Shown piece by piece: positions 24,701 through 35,440 of a stretch of DNA of 64,000 bases. The stretch's first letter is position 1. Each line of letters opens with the position of its first letter. The notes under the pieces are model-generated. The model was not told the origin of the DNA. It searched no databases and was given only the letters and a program-made list of their open reading frames with translations. Made by a program: the position numbers and the translations under genes. Origin of the DNA: Neoscytalidium dimidiatum (Eukaryota > Ascomycota > Dothideomycetes > Botryosphaeriales > Botryosphaeriaceae); assembly GCA_037367355.1 (NCBI GenBank), contig CM074702.1, positions 1,674,001 to 1,738,000 on the forward strand, given 5' to 3'.

Positions 24701-24839
24701 TGTCCCCAAAACTCCGAGGCATCTAAATTGGCCTGGACCCCTTACATCCCGCCTCTCGATTGGACACTGCAACCATGGCTCCCCGGATGACGCTTTCTAC
24801 CGTGGAATGAGTGCAGAGCAAACGCCAGACGAGATTTAG
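21784..24839 (+). CDS. hop1: Hop1-like meiotic HORMA-PHD axis protein
   Basis: Meiotic chromosome-axis protein that promotes interhomolog recombination. Eleven exons: 21784-21930, 21984-22006, 22058-22238, 22342-22615, 22665-22830, 22885-23476, 23544-23783, 23838-24081, 24135-24328, 24383-24476 and 24550-24839. All join in frame (814 residues). The HORMA domain is at about 35-270: ILFSRHLMREKSF, then EKGAFEAIELGYLR, EIYTLTFSYQ and the KPKLFYTDECPPGY strand. The middle is disordered. A PHD finger at about 529-572 spans the exon 7/8 junction (CQC, CYWC, WQHCSCYGF, CYKC). A helical region at about 580-700 resembles the winged-helix part described for the yeast Hop1 chromatin-binding region. Least certain are intron 2 (51 bp, GTACCT donor) and intron 10 (GTATTC donor). 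Confidence 0.85.
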
Positions 24840-25507
24840 TGTTCTCAGACCCGAATTCCTTCGTTTATTTACACTCCTCTAGGCTCGTAATGCGGATTGC
24901 TGTAGCTATCGCGAACCTTTACGCATTCTTTGTCTTCACTTTTCTGACTGGTAGCGGAAATCAATCGTGATTTAATGGCTGTAAGGTATTCCCTTGTGAT
25001 GGATGGATCGTATTGCAGAGGAAGGAACATGTTTGAAGCCGTCACAACCAGGGTTTTAAGGATAGAAGAACTCGCTCAAGTCCATTGTAGTAGGAACTCC
25101 ATCAAACTACTCATAATCAAGCAAGTGCATTGCTCCCTCAGACATCGACAAATCCATCTTCCTGTATTCCTGTCGACCTAGAAGGAGGCTTATCCAGCAT
25201 TTGTTTATTCTAACGGCAACCAGGATTACGTGTTGAGAGGGAAAATACTCAATCTAGGGGAATTGGTCATGCTCCCACATCTGCTGAAACTCTCACAAGA
25301 GGTAATGTAGTGAATGGCCATTCTATTGCTAAAGACAGTGGGCGAAATTCTTTACGATTGTCGGGTGCCGGCAACAAATTCGGCGGGAGGTCACATGAAT
25401 CCGCGACACTGCGCCGCAAGCTCTGTGAACTGACTCGCGTCGTAAAGCAAAACACCAACAACATCACGGTCAACTTGCCAACCAACGCCCTTCCCGACTG
25501 CGGTACC
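24840..25507. other. intergenic, tandem genes
   Basis: Lies between the end of Hop1 and the start of the dynactin subunit, both on the plus strand. The reading frame of the next gene stays open back to 25310, but the first ATG that begins the recognisable protein is 25508. No other gene signal. Confidence 0.5.
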
Positions 25508-26202
25508 ATGTCGTCCTCTCAACACCTGTCTGCTTCGCGTAGCAGCACATCACGCACCCCGGCATCTGGAGCCAGCAAACGCGCGTCTTCATCGTTGCCC
25601 AAGGCGCCAACCACAATTCATCCCTCTGCTATCATCGCTAGTCACGCCGTTTTGACCGGCCACCACGCCATCACAATCGCTGCCGGCGCGGTGATCCATC
25701 CGAATGCCAAAATCACGTCGCTCCATGGTCCTGTCGTCATTGGTGAAGGGTGCATCGTTTACGAGAAAGCAACGGTTGGGATTCCAGAACTAGAAGGTGG
25801 CCAGGGCAGGGGCGTTGTGCTGGACAAAAATGTGGTTGTGGAGAGCAGTGCAATAGTGCAGGCGGCCCTGGTTGGGGAGGGCACGACCATTGGAACAGAC
25901 GTGAGAGTGGGCTTGGGGAGCGCTGTCGGAAAGGTAGACTTCTGATCCCCTGCATCACCGTGAGTGGCCCGCACTGATTTACGATATTCATTCATTAGTT
26001 CTGCCAACTTGCCCCTCGAACGGATCTCCCAGCGCGTTCAGACCTTCCCGACTATACCGTTGTCTACGGTTCGAATTTGCGCCGATTGAACTACTCGCTG
26101 CAGACACGCCCGGCTGTCATGGAGCTTATGAAGCGCGCCCATGAGAAGAAGCTAAATGCCCTGGCTCGGCTCATTCCAAATAATGCGGCGAAGTGGCAGT
26201 AG
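25508..26202 (+). CDS. dynactin p27-like subunit (DCTN6 type)
   Basis: Pointed-end component of dynactin, the dynein activator used in nuclear and vesicle movement along microtubules. Two exons, 25508-25933 and 25999-26202, give 209 residues. After a Ser-rich N-terminus, residues ~35-160 form hexapeptide repeats of a left-handed beta-helix (IHPSAIIASHAVL, AAGAVIHPNAKI, GPVVIGEGCIV, NVVVESSAIVQAALVGEG). The second exon gives DYTVVYGSNLRR and a C-terminal helix, as in the p27 family. p25 (DCTN5) also has this fold but lacks the YG-x-LRR type ending. The start at 25508 (MSSSQ) follows a GTACC context and avoids an odd upstream extension. Confidence 0.82.
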
Positions 26203-29200
26203 CGCCGCCAGAGATACAGAAATGCGGCAGGGGTCTGAACTACAGGCATGGCTATGCGCATCGCGAGCTCAGTTCCTCAAATTTATCACATCTCTTCCAC
26301 GGCATCAGCGGTGCATGAGACTTCTCCCCACCACACAAGCGCACAGCATGCGCTCAGAGGATATAGACAGGCTGCGGCGGCACAATAGGGCGCATGCGGA
26401 GAATCAAACAATCGGCGATTCTACATCGTATGATCGGGCGGATCTACCGGTTTTCTGAAGCAAACCAGAGGGCGGTGCGTCCCGTTGAACGCTAACCAGG
26501 TGTCGTAAGCATGCGCGTGTGCCATTGCTAGGATGGGATGCTGAATACGACTGTATGGAGAGGCTGTCTTAGGACTATGCACAAAGGCGGAATCGAGCGG
26601 AGAGGATGGCTGTCTCACCATATGAGAGTGCCCAGACAAAAGCGCATGGGCAAGCGGCAGGATTACGGCACGTGCGGCATTGAAATCGCAAGCGGACGCA
26701 TTGGCAAGGATTTGGGCTGGGGTTTTGATCACCATTGACGAGGAAGAGGTACACGCAATCCATGCCAACGAGGACAATTCGGGTTCCGTTGATCAGCGGG
26801 TATACGTACGGGGATATTCAGTAATTGTAGCTACCAAGCTCTCGGCCCCACATTAGCCTTATCTCGGCACCTCGCGGGAAATCAGAAAGTCAAAGACACA
26901 AAGAGGTGCTTGGTTTCGGTAGCTGGACGGAAGTCCGACTCGAGTGGGAGTTCTGAAACACGCCAGTGTCTTCTAGCTCTTCTTATCAATTGTCTTGCGG
27001 CTGCGTCCGTTGTAACTACCGGCATTCTTTCCCTTTACCCCCCTTTGCTTCAGCGTTACCCAGCAGTGCGCATGGCGATTTTAATGTGCCGTTTCCGACC
27101 GCATGTTTCTCCTCCACGATGTGGAATGTCAGCATGCATTCCAGCTGAGACATCATACAGAAAAGACAAAGGGATGGGCGACAATCAGGCACTTGGTCCC
27201 GCTCAGTGTCGGCGCAAGCAACGCTCGAATACTCCCAGGGACGCCACGGTAGGGGGTCCGTTGCGTGGCCGACTTTCTAATCGGGTTTACACTCTGGCTG
27301 CTACACGACACTCGCAACGTCATAGCGCAACAGCGCACGTTGTCAGCACGCGCCCAGCTCCCAAAATAGCACTGGTATAGGTGGAACAAGTGGAGAGATG
27401 AGGCGCACGGCTCTGAAGAACAGGGTCCTGTCATCGTTACGAAACTCGGTCGGGATGCGTGGTATGGATGTGTTGGCGCCGTGAAGACGAAGAGCTAGTG
27501 TTTTGGCTGGGAGGCGCTGGGGGCTTGCTGGGGCCTGGGTTGTGGGGTGCTCGCCGGTCCCTTGGCCTGTGTGTTGGAATCACGGGCGTTCGTTGCTGAG
27601 CCCACCGTACCCCTTTCCTTTTCGGGCAAGCAGCTCTGGAATGCCATTGGCTGGGAACCCCTCTTCTTCGACTGGCCAGCTCTCTTGGAATTTCCTATTC
27701 AAGACGGGCGGATCGCGAGGCAATGGAGACCCCTGGTCTCATCATAGTACAAATCCGGCAGTGGACCTTCAGGAGGGCCACCAATATCCACCTGTGCTCT
27801 CAGCAATCTTCCTGAGGCCATCCTTGCTGCAGCCACGAGACCTGGGATCATGGGTGGAAAAGATCCTGCCACGCTTACGCACCACGTTTCCCGCAGGTAA
27901 CGACTTCTGCTGAAAGCAAGCCACGCGCAGGTCACAGCTGTCAAACCAGTGCCCTGTCTCCTTCGCACCGGACGAACAGGCAGTCTTCTGGTCCAGAAAG
28001 TCGGCGGCGGTCATGGCGGCGGAGGGCTTTGCATATAACCGCAAGAGCGCTCATCATGGCAAAAGTCGCGGAGCGCAATCAGCAATAAGCCTTGGATCAC
28101 GATGGCTTTCAAAACGTGCTCCTGCAAGCATCGCTCCACGCTTAAGTCTAGCAGCCCGGCTCGACCACCTTGCGAAAGCTTTCTTTGCTTTTTGCTTTCT
28201 TCAATTATTTCCTCTTTGGTTGGCTGTCTTACGGTCTCTCGTGTCCAAAGCGAAACCTTGTCCCTGTTAGCAACCGTTGGGTTCCAGTTCCAGGAAATTG
28301 GGAGCCGCAGAGAGGCGCGTGGTCACTAAATCAGTTTGTCCGGGTATCTTACAGGGCAAAATCCGGGGCGGCGGCGGCGTAAACATCGCGTATGCCTGCC
28401 ACTCGGCGACTGCGGGCGGTCGAGATATGGGTGAGGGCAGAAGTTAGTGTATGTGAGCAAGGGATATGGGGATGACGTGACCGTATCAACAGTAGGCTAG
28501 GGGAACAATGGAGACGTTTGTGAGTGAGGGCGTGGAGATAGCATCGCGACGAATCTCACACGCCCATTCGGCAAAAATGGCGGTCGAGTTGCAGGACGAT
28601 GGAGGAGGACCAAGTTATTCTTGCTTCGAAGCGAGCCCTCCTTCATCTCCATGCGGCGGCGCAATGGCGAGGGCTGGCGAAGAGCGTTTGCTCTGGGCGC
28701 TTGGATGCACATGCGGACCTGCGCATGTGCGTGATGTTGTGTGACATTGGGCAGGGGCTGGTGAAAGAGCGGGCGGGCGGTGAAGGCGAGACAAACATGA
28801 AGGCTGGAGCGGCGAGGTGTGGGAGGAGGGGCTTTGGCGTGGTGTAGCGCGTTCAGCGGTAGCGAGTGGCCACGATCCAGATTGCAAAGGGGGGGCCGGG
28901 CAGGCTCGAGATGCTTTGCTTTTTCCGGGGTGGTGCATATGGCGAAGCAGATGCTCGAATGCTACGCTGTAGGATTCACGACGCTTTCAGGAGGAGTGGC
29001 ACAACGAACGCAATTGTGAGCAACGCCTTGCTTACGGGTAGGCTTTCTTTCTCCCGCGGGTCGCCATCCACTGTAGATAGACCGAGGCGGAGACTGAAGT
29101 CGGCGGCAATGGATGTAGGTGGGCACGACGGAGTCCTCAGGCGAGTCATGGATTGGAGGGGAGTGGTCGGAAGAAGGTGTGAAACAACGCAGAGTGGGTG

Positions 29201-29484
29201 GACCCATCAGCACGCGTCCAGCAACCAGAGCAGACTGGCCACGATCAGCAGGTCGTCCATGACGCACCGGCACGGCGGATCCTCGTTCAGAGCAAAGAGC
29301 GATTGACGCGCAAAGGCGATCTACTTCGGAGCTATCGAGTGCAGCGAAGATCATAGAGAGCTTGCTAAGACGGGCCGGACTATCCACAGATGTCGTAAGG
29401 GACGCTTCTGGAAGCTTGGCCCTGATTGGAGGTTCGGCGGCGATGACTCGCGGAAAGCACACGGGATGGGTGCAACGATGAGCG

Positions 29485-29525
29485 GCGACGCGGCGACGCG
29501 GCGACGCGGCGACACGACGACACGG
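29485..29525. repeat. GCGACGCG-type minisatellite
   Basis: About four near-identical copies of a 9-base unit (GGCGACGCG) grading into ACGACACGG variants. It lies inside the gene-poor block. Confidence 0.7.
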
Positions 29526-30199
29526 CGGGCCTGTCAGGCACGATCTGGTGAGCGCTGGCGAAAGGCAGGCAGCACGAGGCGGCGTGGTGTGGCCGAAGCA
29601 GCAGAGAAGACGCGAGTCGCACACGGCGCAGGCGCTCCAGGCGACGAAGAGCGGGCAAGATTTGGATTGAAAGAAGGTGGCATATATATATTTTTTTTTA
29701 TTTCGGGCGGGGGCGGCGGCGGCGTCATTTCGCATACGAGGATCGCGGCAGCAGGGAAGCCTTGGCGGCTTTATGCGGCGAGCAGCCGGGGGTAGACAGA
29801 CAGACTGGCGACTGCCTCTTTCGCAGCGGAGCAGGGCGGGGGTGCAGCTGCGACGAGACAGAGCAGCGCGCGCACCAGCAGCGTGCAGGAGGAAGATGGG
29901 CGGTCGAGCGCGCGACCGTGGCAGGTGGCAGCGGCAGCGGCAGCGGCAGGGACCACCAGGTCAGGACCACCAGGCGCGGTGCGATCGGCTGGGGCTCGAG
30001 CTGGGCGTGATGTTCCGGCAGATCCATCGAAGCACGATACGCCTCCAATATGCGCGGCTAACGCAAGGGACAGCGCTGCGGTGGGACAGCATTGGGCGCT
30101 GCAGGGAATGGCCTGCCGGGCGGGAGCGCATGGGCAAGCCCGGTGGAGGCGTCGATGATTAGAGACGGCGCGGGGGGGCACGCTGCTGGTGGACGCGGA

Positions 30200-30200
<1 letters not shown>

Positions 30201-30242
<42 letters not shown>
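30201..30242. repeat. (GCT)14 microsatellite
   Basis: Fourteen uninterrupted GCT units followed by interrupted CTG/CTC units to about 30273. The reverse strand reads AGC. It is upstream of the serine-rich gene and is not part of a supported coding sequence. Confidence 0.9.
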
Positions 30243-30244
<2 letters not shown>

Positions 30245-30286
30245 TGCTGCTGCTCCTGCTGCTCTTGCTGCTGCCCCTGAGCTCGC

Positions 30287-30339
30287 GCCCGAGCCCGAGC
30301 CCGAGCCCTCGATAGTGCTGGTGCTGGTGCTGGTGCTGG
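30287..30339. repeat. GAGCCC and GTGCTG hexamer repeats
   Basis: Three to four GAGCCC units at about 30287-30309 and four GTGCTG units at about 30317-30339, immediately after the GCT tract. Together they make a compound simple-repeat zone. Confidence 0.75.
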
Positions 30340-31122
30340 GTCCGGTGCCAGTGCCATTGATCAACAATTTGCACGGTATAATAGCTTATGCGCCCACGGT
30401 GCCTGTCGATCCACGACCACATGAGGCCTGAGGCCTGGGACCTGAAGCCGCGTGCGCGCATGGAGCACCGTGAACACACAGCCCACAAGCCCACAAGCCC
30501 GCGCCATCGACCGCATCCACCGCAGCGGCGAGGAGGCACAGGCGCGCGCGCGCCCTTAAGCAGCTGCGTCCGCACATGCGCTGCGCTGCACCTAATATCT
30601 CCTGCTCGCCGACCTGCAGCCGCAAGTCCCCACCGCGCCGCCGCCAACGACCGCCGACCGCGCTGCACGACTAGTTGCGCGCGCAGATTGCGTCCAAGCT
30701 CGCCGTGCCCGTCGCATCCTCAGCGCCGGGTCCAAAGCTGCCGTTGTCCTTCGTCTCCGTGCAGCTGCCCCAGTCCCAGTCCCAGTCCAGTCCACTCCGC
30801 GTCGCGTTCCCAACCCAGCTCGCGTCTTCTCCTCTGCCCTCCGCCTCCGCGCCTACAGACATGCGCGCTGTGCCGCCCCCCGCCGCCCCAATTGTTCGAC
30901 CCTGAGCTGTCCGGCAGCCCGTGTCACTCTTCGAGAAGCAGACGCCCTCTCTGCTTCTGCGAAAATGCGCCCTCCGTCCAGGTATGTCCCGACTCGCGCA
31001 CCGCCCGCTTGCGCTCCGCTGAAACACTTCCAGAGTCTAAAATTCATACTTGATATCTACGCTCGTTTCCGCTCTGCTTGCTTCTTCATTTCCCCTCCGG
31101 GCCTGTCGCTCTCTCCCTCTCA

Positions 31123-34100
31123 ATGGGTCGCTCCTCCAAGTTTGCCTTTCCGCTGCCTGGCCGCCGCCAGCACGCCGAGCGCGACCTCCACCTGGAGCCC
31201 GCCCCGGCTCCCGACCACGATGCCCTGCAGCCCTCAAAGGCTGAGCGCCTGCTCGGCACCGGCCTGCCCGGCCGCCGCACTGCCAGCCAGCAGTCTGCCC
31301 ACAGCTTCCCCCGCAACAACTCCGCAACCCCTTCGCTGGAGACGAAGAAAAGCTACATGAGCATCACTCTGTCCGAGGCCAGCCAGGAGTCCCGCAGCCT
31401 ACGCAGGGGCTCGCCTGCCACCGACGAGAGTCTGCTTGTGCCTCCCCACCCCCGCTTCCACCACGATTACGCCTCCGCCCGCACCAACGACCGTTCCGCC
31501 TCTGTCACCAGCTCCTCCTACAGCAGGCAGCTGAACTCCCAGGCCTCGTCCTCCACCCTGCGCTCCCACTATGACGCCCAGAGACAGCCCCTTTATGTCT
31601 CGCAGCAGACCTCCATGTCGGCCGTCCGCGATGGTGGCCTGCGCAAGGGCCATCCTTCGGTGTACTCGTCCACGCACAGCTTGGACCAGGATAGTCTGCA
31701 CGGTTCCGTGCGCAGTGGTGATTTCGACTCGGCCAGTGCCAGTAGTGGTAAAGGCGTGGCCAAGAAGAAGAAAGTTCCAGCCCGCTTAGATCTTTCCAAG
31801 CTGTTTCCTAAGGCACCCAAGTCCAAGGAACACAATGAGCAGCAGCTCCTGTCCCCCACTAAGTTCGTTAGCTCTCCCGTACCCATGTCGAGTACTTCGA
31901 CCCACTTCCCGCGTCCTATGACCTCTCCTACTGCTTCATCCTCTAATAGAAACAGAGCATCCTCTGTCACCAGCACTAAAACAAGTGACACCCTCCGTGA
32001 AGGCCGAGCTCAGGCCGCCAAGGATCGCGCTTACAAGGCTCCTTACGATAATGCCAAGGTCAATAGGCGAAGACCCCCACCAGGCATCCAGCATTGGTTT
32101 GATGGTCTGAGCGACGATGATGACAACGAGGAAGAAGACGACGCGGAGGAAGCGCCATCTGCGCCAACCAATGCGAAGGCGCAAGACTCCCGCTCTCACC
32201 CACGGCGACGAGAATCTGCGCATGGTCCTCGGCGGGAGCCATCACCCTCTCGACACGGCCGAAAAGCTTCACATATCAAGCCTGCCCCTGCCGAATATCA
32301 ACGTCGCCATCCGGCGGATCGAGTTCATCCTGCTGAGCGTGCGTATACGAATGAGACGAGGGCTCTGCCTGCAAGCTACTCGTATCGCGCGGAGCATGCC
32401 CAGGCTGGTCATATTAATCGGTCTTCTGACAAGCCTCATCTCCGGGGTCAACCGAGTCAGACGTCTCTTACAAGCCACGACACACGGGCCTCCTCGCGGA
32501 CGAAAGCAAGCAAGATATCGAATCGCGATTTGAAGGGCGATAGCGTCCTGTCTCTCTCCTCCTCAGAAGATGAAAGCGACCCAAGGAGTAGTGGCGCTAG
32601 CCTACCGGTCATCCGCGATAGCCTTGCCATATCCACTGATACTGAAGGCGAGATCCTGATAGGCAGGGCTCAAGCGTTCGACATCAGGCCACGTCAGAAC
32701 CATACCACAAGGCGTATGACAGCCGCTTCCGGTATGACCTCAGCTTCGGGAACAAGTGTACGGTCCTCGGGCACTGGCGCCACCATTGATGTCATGCTTT
32801 CCCCTACCACTGCTGCATCTAGTCAGACCAACCTGCTTCTGCCGAGGCACTCGAATTCTCGGAGCGGACGAAGGTCCCAGCATTCTCGCCAAGTTTCTGC
32901 CATCCCGGAAGATGAGAACAATGACACGAGGCCGTACGCCGAGACTTTCAGTATTGCATCTTACGAGGACAAAGACACAAGTAGCATCAGGAGCGGGAGG
33001 ACTTCAAAGAGCGAGCCAAGATCAAACATGGGCCATAAGCTCATGGCTGTGACGGAAGAAGAGGAAGTGTTGCTGGAGCTGATGCGTAGAAAGCGTGCAG
33101 CCATGGCGAAGCAGAGCTTCACGGATGGTTACAGGTCAGCTTTGAAAGTCGAGCAGGCCAGATCAGGAACTCCGGCTCTCACTTCTGAAAGCCAGCAGCC
33201 GCGCTTCCCTGGATCTGCAGTAACGGATAGCCCGAAATCAGAACATTCGCGGAAGCAATCCCTTACAGAGAAAGATCGGAGGCCCTCCAGGAAGTCCATC
33301 CTCTCTCAGAGTACAACAGCGGAAACGGAGGCTTCTTCATCAACCGTTGATACCCTCGTGAACGCTACCTACGTTCCACCACCTCGGACAGAGAAGAGGA
33401 CCCGTCCGCCGTCCATGGCAAACGAAGCGCTTCTGAGATCCCCAGGGTCAAGCTCTATGGCTTCCTCCTCCTCGGTCTTCTCATCGCCCCGCTCTCGTAC
33501 GGCGCAACGGGTAATGTCGCACCCGCCGCAGATTTCCCCAGCCATCTTCTCCCCCCTAGAGGTCTTTTCCTCTCCGCCCGACAGTCCAACATTCCCGGCT
33601 ACGGCTTCGCACACGGATACCATTCCTTCTCCTGTAACCCCGGGTCCAGGTTCAGATGGTGAACTTCCTGTCAAGGTTGTTGGCAGCTCTATTGGTGGGA
33701 GCGAAGCTAGCTTCGGCGCAGACCATGACTCTATCCACAACGCTCAACAGCACCATCATCATCACCCGTCTGAAGTTAGCGCAAATCACAAGGGCAAGGG
33801 GAGGTCCAGCAGGGCCGACGAGAGCATCACCAGCTCATGCACAGGCCCGAATGATAGTGAGCAGGAGAAAGGGATTGATAGAACCCGCAGTCACAGCCGT
33901 CGACGAACCGCTAGCTCTGGTGCCAATGTGGACCTTTGCGCAGACACGCCTGGTCAAGCCGTTAACTCGGATATTGTTGTCCCACCGCGGACATCTTCGC
34001 AGATGTTCTTTCCGAAACCTGGAACAGTGGGCAGGCAAGATACCATGGCCCCGAGTACTTCTTTCACGTCAAGCAAGAGTCGGTCTCGCCCCACTCCGCC

Positions 34101-34440
34101 TGATTGGGAGTGGGACGGTGAAGTCGATGTTGGTGCGGTTATTAACCACGTCCGCAAGTCACGTTCTTCGCAAGTCTTGGGTAGTTCCGGAGCCTCGATC
34201 TCGAGCGTACCAAGTTTGCCGAATGGCACGGCGTCGCATATTCCGAAGACTCGGCTAAGCCGGCAGAGCAGCGTCACGAGCCATGTCAGTAGCCGGAGCG
34301 GCGCGAGGAGCGATGTAGGGGAGAGGTTTAGTGTGGCGCCGATCCCAAACGCTGCTATAGCAGCGAGGAGCAGCGTTTGTGACGATGTTCTAGCTGCATG
34401 GAGTAGCCTCGGTGGCTCACGCGCGGAGTACTATGGATGA
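31123..34440 (+). CDS. serine-rich fungal protein of unknown function
   Basis: Single uninterrupted frame of 1105 residues, starting MGRSSKFAFPLPGRRQ. An upstream in-frame ATG at 31078 would add 15 residues and is less likely. The protein is Ser/Arg/Pro-rich and largely disordered, with basic patches (KKKKVPARLDLSKLFPK) and acidic runs (EEEDDAEEAP). One block near residue 640 (LMAVTEEEEVLLELMRRKRA) looks helical and ordered and is the best candidate for a conserved core. A His-rich run (QQHHHHH) occurs near residue 870 and a short WEWDGEVDVGAVINHVRKS motif near 1000. There is no membrane segment or signal peptide. I recognise no catalytic domain; a regulatory or scaffold role would be a guess. 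Confidence 0.8.
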   Translation: MGRSSKFAFPLPGRRQHAERDLHLEPAPAPDHDALQPSKAERLLGTGLPGRRTASQQSAHSFPRNNSATPSLETKKSYMSITLSEASQESRSLRRGSPATDESLLVPPHPRFHHDYASARTNDRSASVTSSSYSRQLNSQASSSTLRSHYDAQRQPLYVSQQTSMSAVRDGGLRKGHPSVYSSTHSLDQDSLHGSVRSGDFDSASASSGKGVAKKKKVPARLDLSKLFPKAPKSKEHNEQQLLSPTKFVSSPVPMSSTSTHFPRPMTSPTASSSNRNRASSVTSTKTSDTLREGRAQAAKDRAYKAPYDNAKVNRRRPPPGIQHWFDGLSDDDDNEEEDDAEEAPSAPTNAKAQDSRSHPRRRESAHGPRREPSPSRHGRKASHIKPAPAEYQRRHPADRVHPAERAYTNETRALPASYSYRAEHAQAGHINRSSDKPHLRGQPSQTSLTSHDTRASSRTKASKISNRDLKGDSVLSLSSSEDESDPRSSGASLPVIRDSLAISTDTEGEILIGRAQAFDIRPRQNHTTRRMTAASGMTSASGTSVRSSGTGATIDVMLSPTTAASSQTNLLLPRHSNSRSGRRSQHSRQVSAIPEDENNDTRPYAETFSIASYEDKDTSSIRSGRTSKSEPRSNMGHKLMAVTEEEEVLLELMRRKRAAMAKQSFTDGYRSALKVEQARSGTPALTSESQQPRFPGSAVTDSPKSEHSRKQSLTEKDRRPSRKSILSQSTTAETEASSSTVDTLVNATYVPPPRTEKRTRPPSMANEALLRSPGSSSMASSSSVFSSPRSRTAQRVMSHPPQISPAIFSPLEVFSSPPDSPTFPATASHTDTIPSPVTPGPGSDGELPVKVVGSSIGGSEASFGADHDSIHNAQQHHHHHPSEVSANHKGKGRSSRADESITSSCTGPNDSEQEKGIDRTRSHSRRRTASSGANVDLCADTPGQAVNSDIVVPPRTSSQMFFPKPGTVGRQDTMAPSTSFTSSKSRSRPTPPDWEWDGEVDVGAVINHVRKSRSSQVLGSSGASISSVPSLPNGTASHIPKTRLSRQSSVTSHVSSRSGARSDVGERFSVAPIPNAAIAARSSVCDDVLAAWSSLGGSRAEYYG

Positions 34441-35440
34441 TTGCTGGTTTACCCGTCCTTCACAATTTTTTCCCATCTGACGACGATTTTGATGAGGCAG
34501 CTACGCTTGAGAGGAGAACTGGGTATATTGATGTTCGAATGACGGTTTTGGGACTGTGATGGACAACATGGCGGCATTTGCTTCTCGGACGAATGAAAAG
34601 ATGGGAAGAGTTGACGTCCCAGCTCTATTTCGGGGGCACGGAAGATCCTGACAGGTCTAGTCTTCGGTCTGCTTTACCACTTTTCCTTATTACCACGCTT
34701 TCTCATTCTCATGCTCTCCCCTCTGGGAGTCCTTAACTTTTTTTTTTTTCTTTCTGTGCTTTTGGATTGTCTCTCGGGATACCACCATTTCCGCCTATAT
34801 TCGTTCCATTCTTCGGCGGAACCGCGTTTTCCTTGGCGGCTTCGGCGCCCGCATGTTTGAAATGCTGTCCATTCGGCGGTGTACACACCGATATCTAAGC
34901 GACGGCGTTACTTGATTTTACTTGCTTCAAGAAAAGCGTCATTCTTACACCAAAGAGACCCGTCTGGTTGCTACGCGTTGGCCATCAACGTTGGTTTCAG
35001 GCGATTCAAGGTCCTCGCGAGCATGAATTATCGGCATTTCTTGTCTTTCTTTCCTCATTCCACACAGTTTCATGGAGCATGGCTTGACATCACACATGTC
35101 AAGGGCCCAAACCCTACTTTCACCTCCCGGTGTCACTCTTTGACCGCAAAGAGCCGGATATCTCTGTTTTCATTGTGTATAGTTTATAATGTATGAATAT
35201 TCTTATTGCGCGAGTTTCAGAAGAAACAAATGCGATCGCTCACCCGTCAACACTGGCGGAGAGAATTTGCGACAGAGTATGATAAACCTAGGCTATCTGA
35301 CGCATCACTTCGCGCATTCCGTACCGTATCAATTTCGTTTACCTTTCAACCTGAGAGATCCATTTTCGCAGCCGATGGCTCCGTCACTTGTAGACCCGAC
35401 GCTCAGCCTTTCGGCACAGAAACGCAGGCAGCTCTTCAGC
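34441..35440. other. convergent intergenic region
   Basis: Lies between the stop of the serine-rich gene (+) and that of the cysteine-rich gene (-). A T-run sits at about 34739-34750. Short open frames only. Confidence 0.5.

Larger units (their letters stand above)
26203..31122. other. gene-poor GC-rich intergenic block
   Basis: Nearly 5 kb without a supportable gene. Open frames on both strands are Arg/Ala/Pro/Gly-rich and overlap each other, as expected from composition. It contains a GCGACG-type repeat near 29485-29525, an AT/T run at 29679-29701, a GCT repeat at 30201-30242 and hexamer repeats at about 30287-30339. The last ~900 bases are probably promoter and leader of the serine-rich protein gene at 31123. 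Confidence 0.45.

Noticed and set aside
26060..26082. GGTTCGAA-like string as a tRNA B box
   Set aside because: It lies inside the dynactin p27 coding exon and no matching A box or cloverleaf is present.
26421..29735. Several overlapping 100-260 codon frames in the gene-poor block
   Set aside because: They overlap on both strands, are Arg/Ala-rich and carry no motif. GC-rich sequence has few stops.
30201..30242. Repeat tract considered as a CRISPR-like array
   Set aside because: It is a trinucleotide microsatellite with no spacers, in a fungal genome.
29771..30367. Poly-Ala, poly-Ser and poly-Gln frames across the GCT repeat
   Set aside because: All three frames of the repeat on both strands are open simply because of the repeat. 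No splice or domain support.
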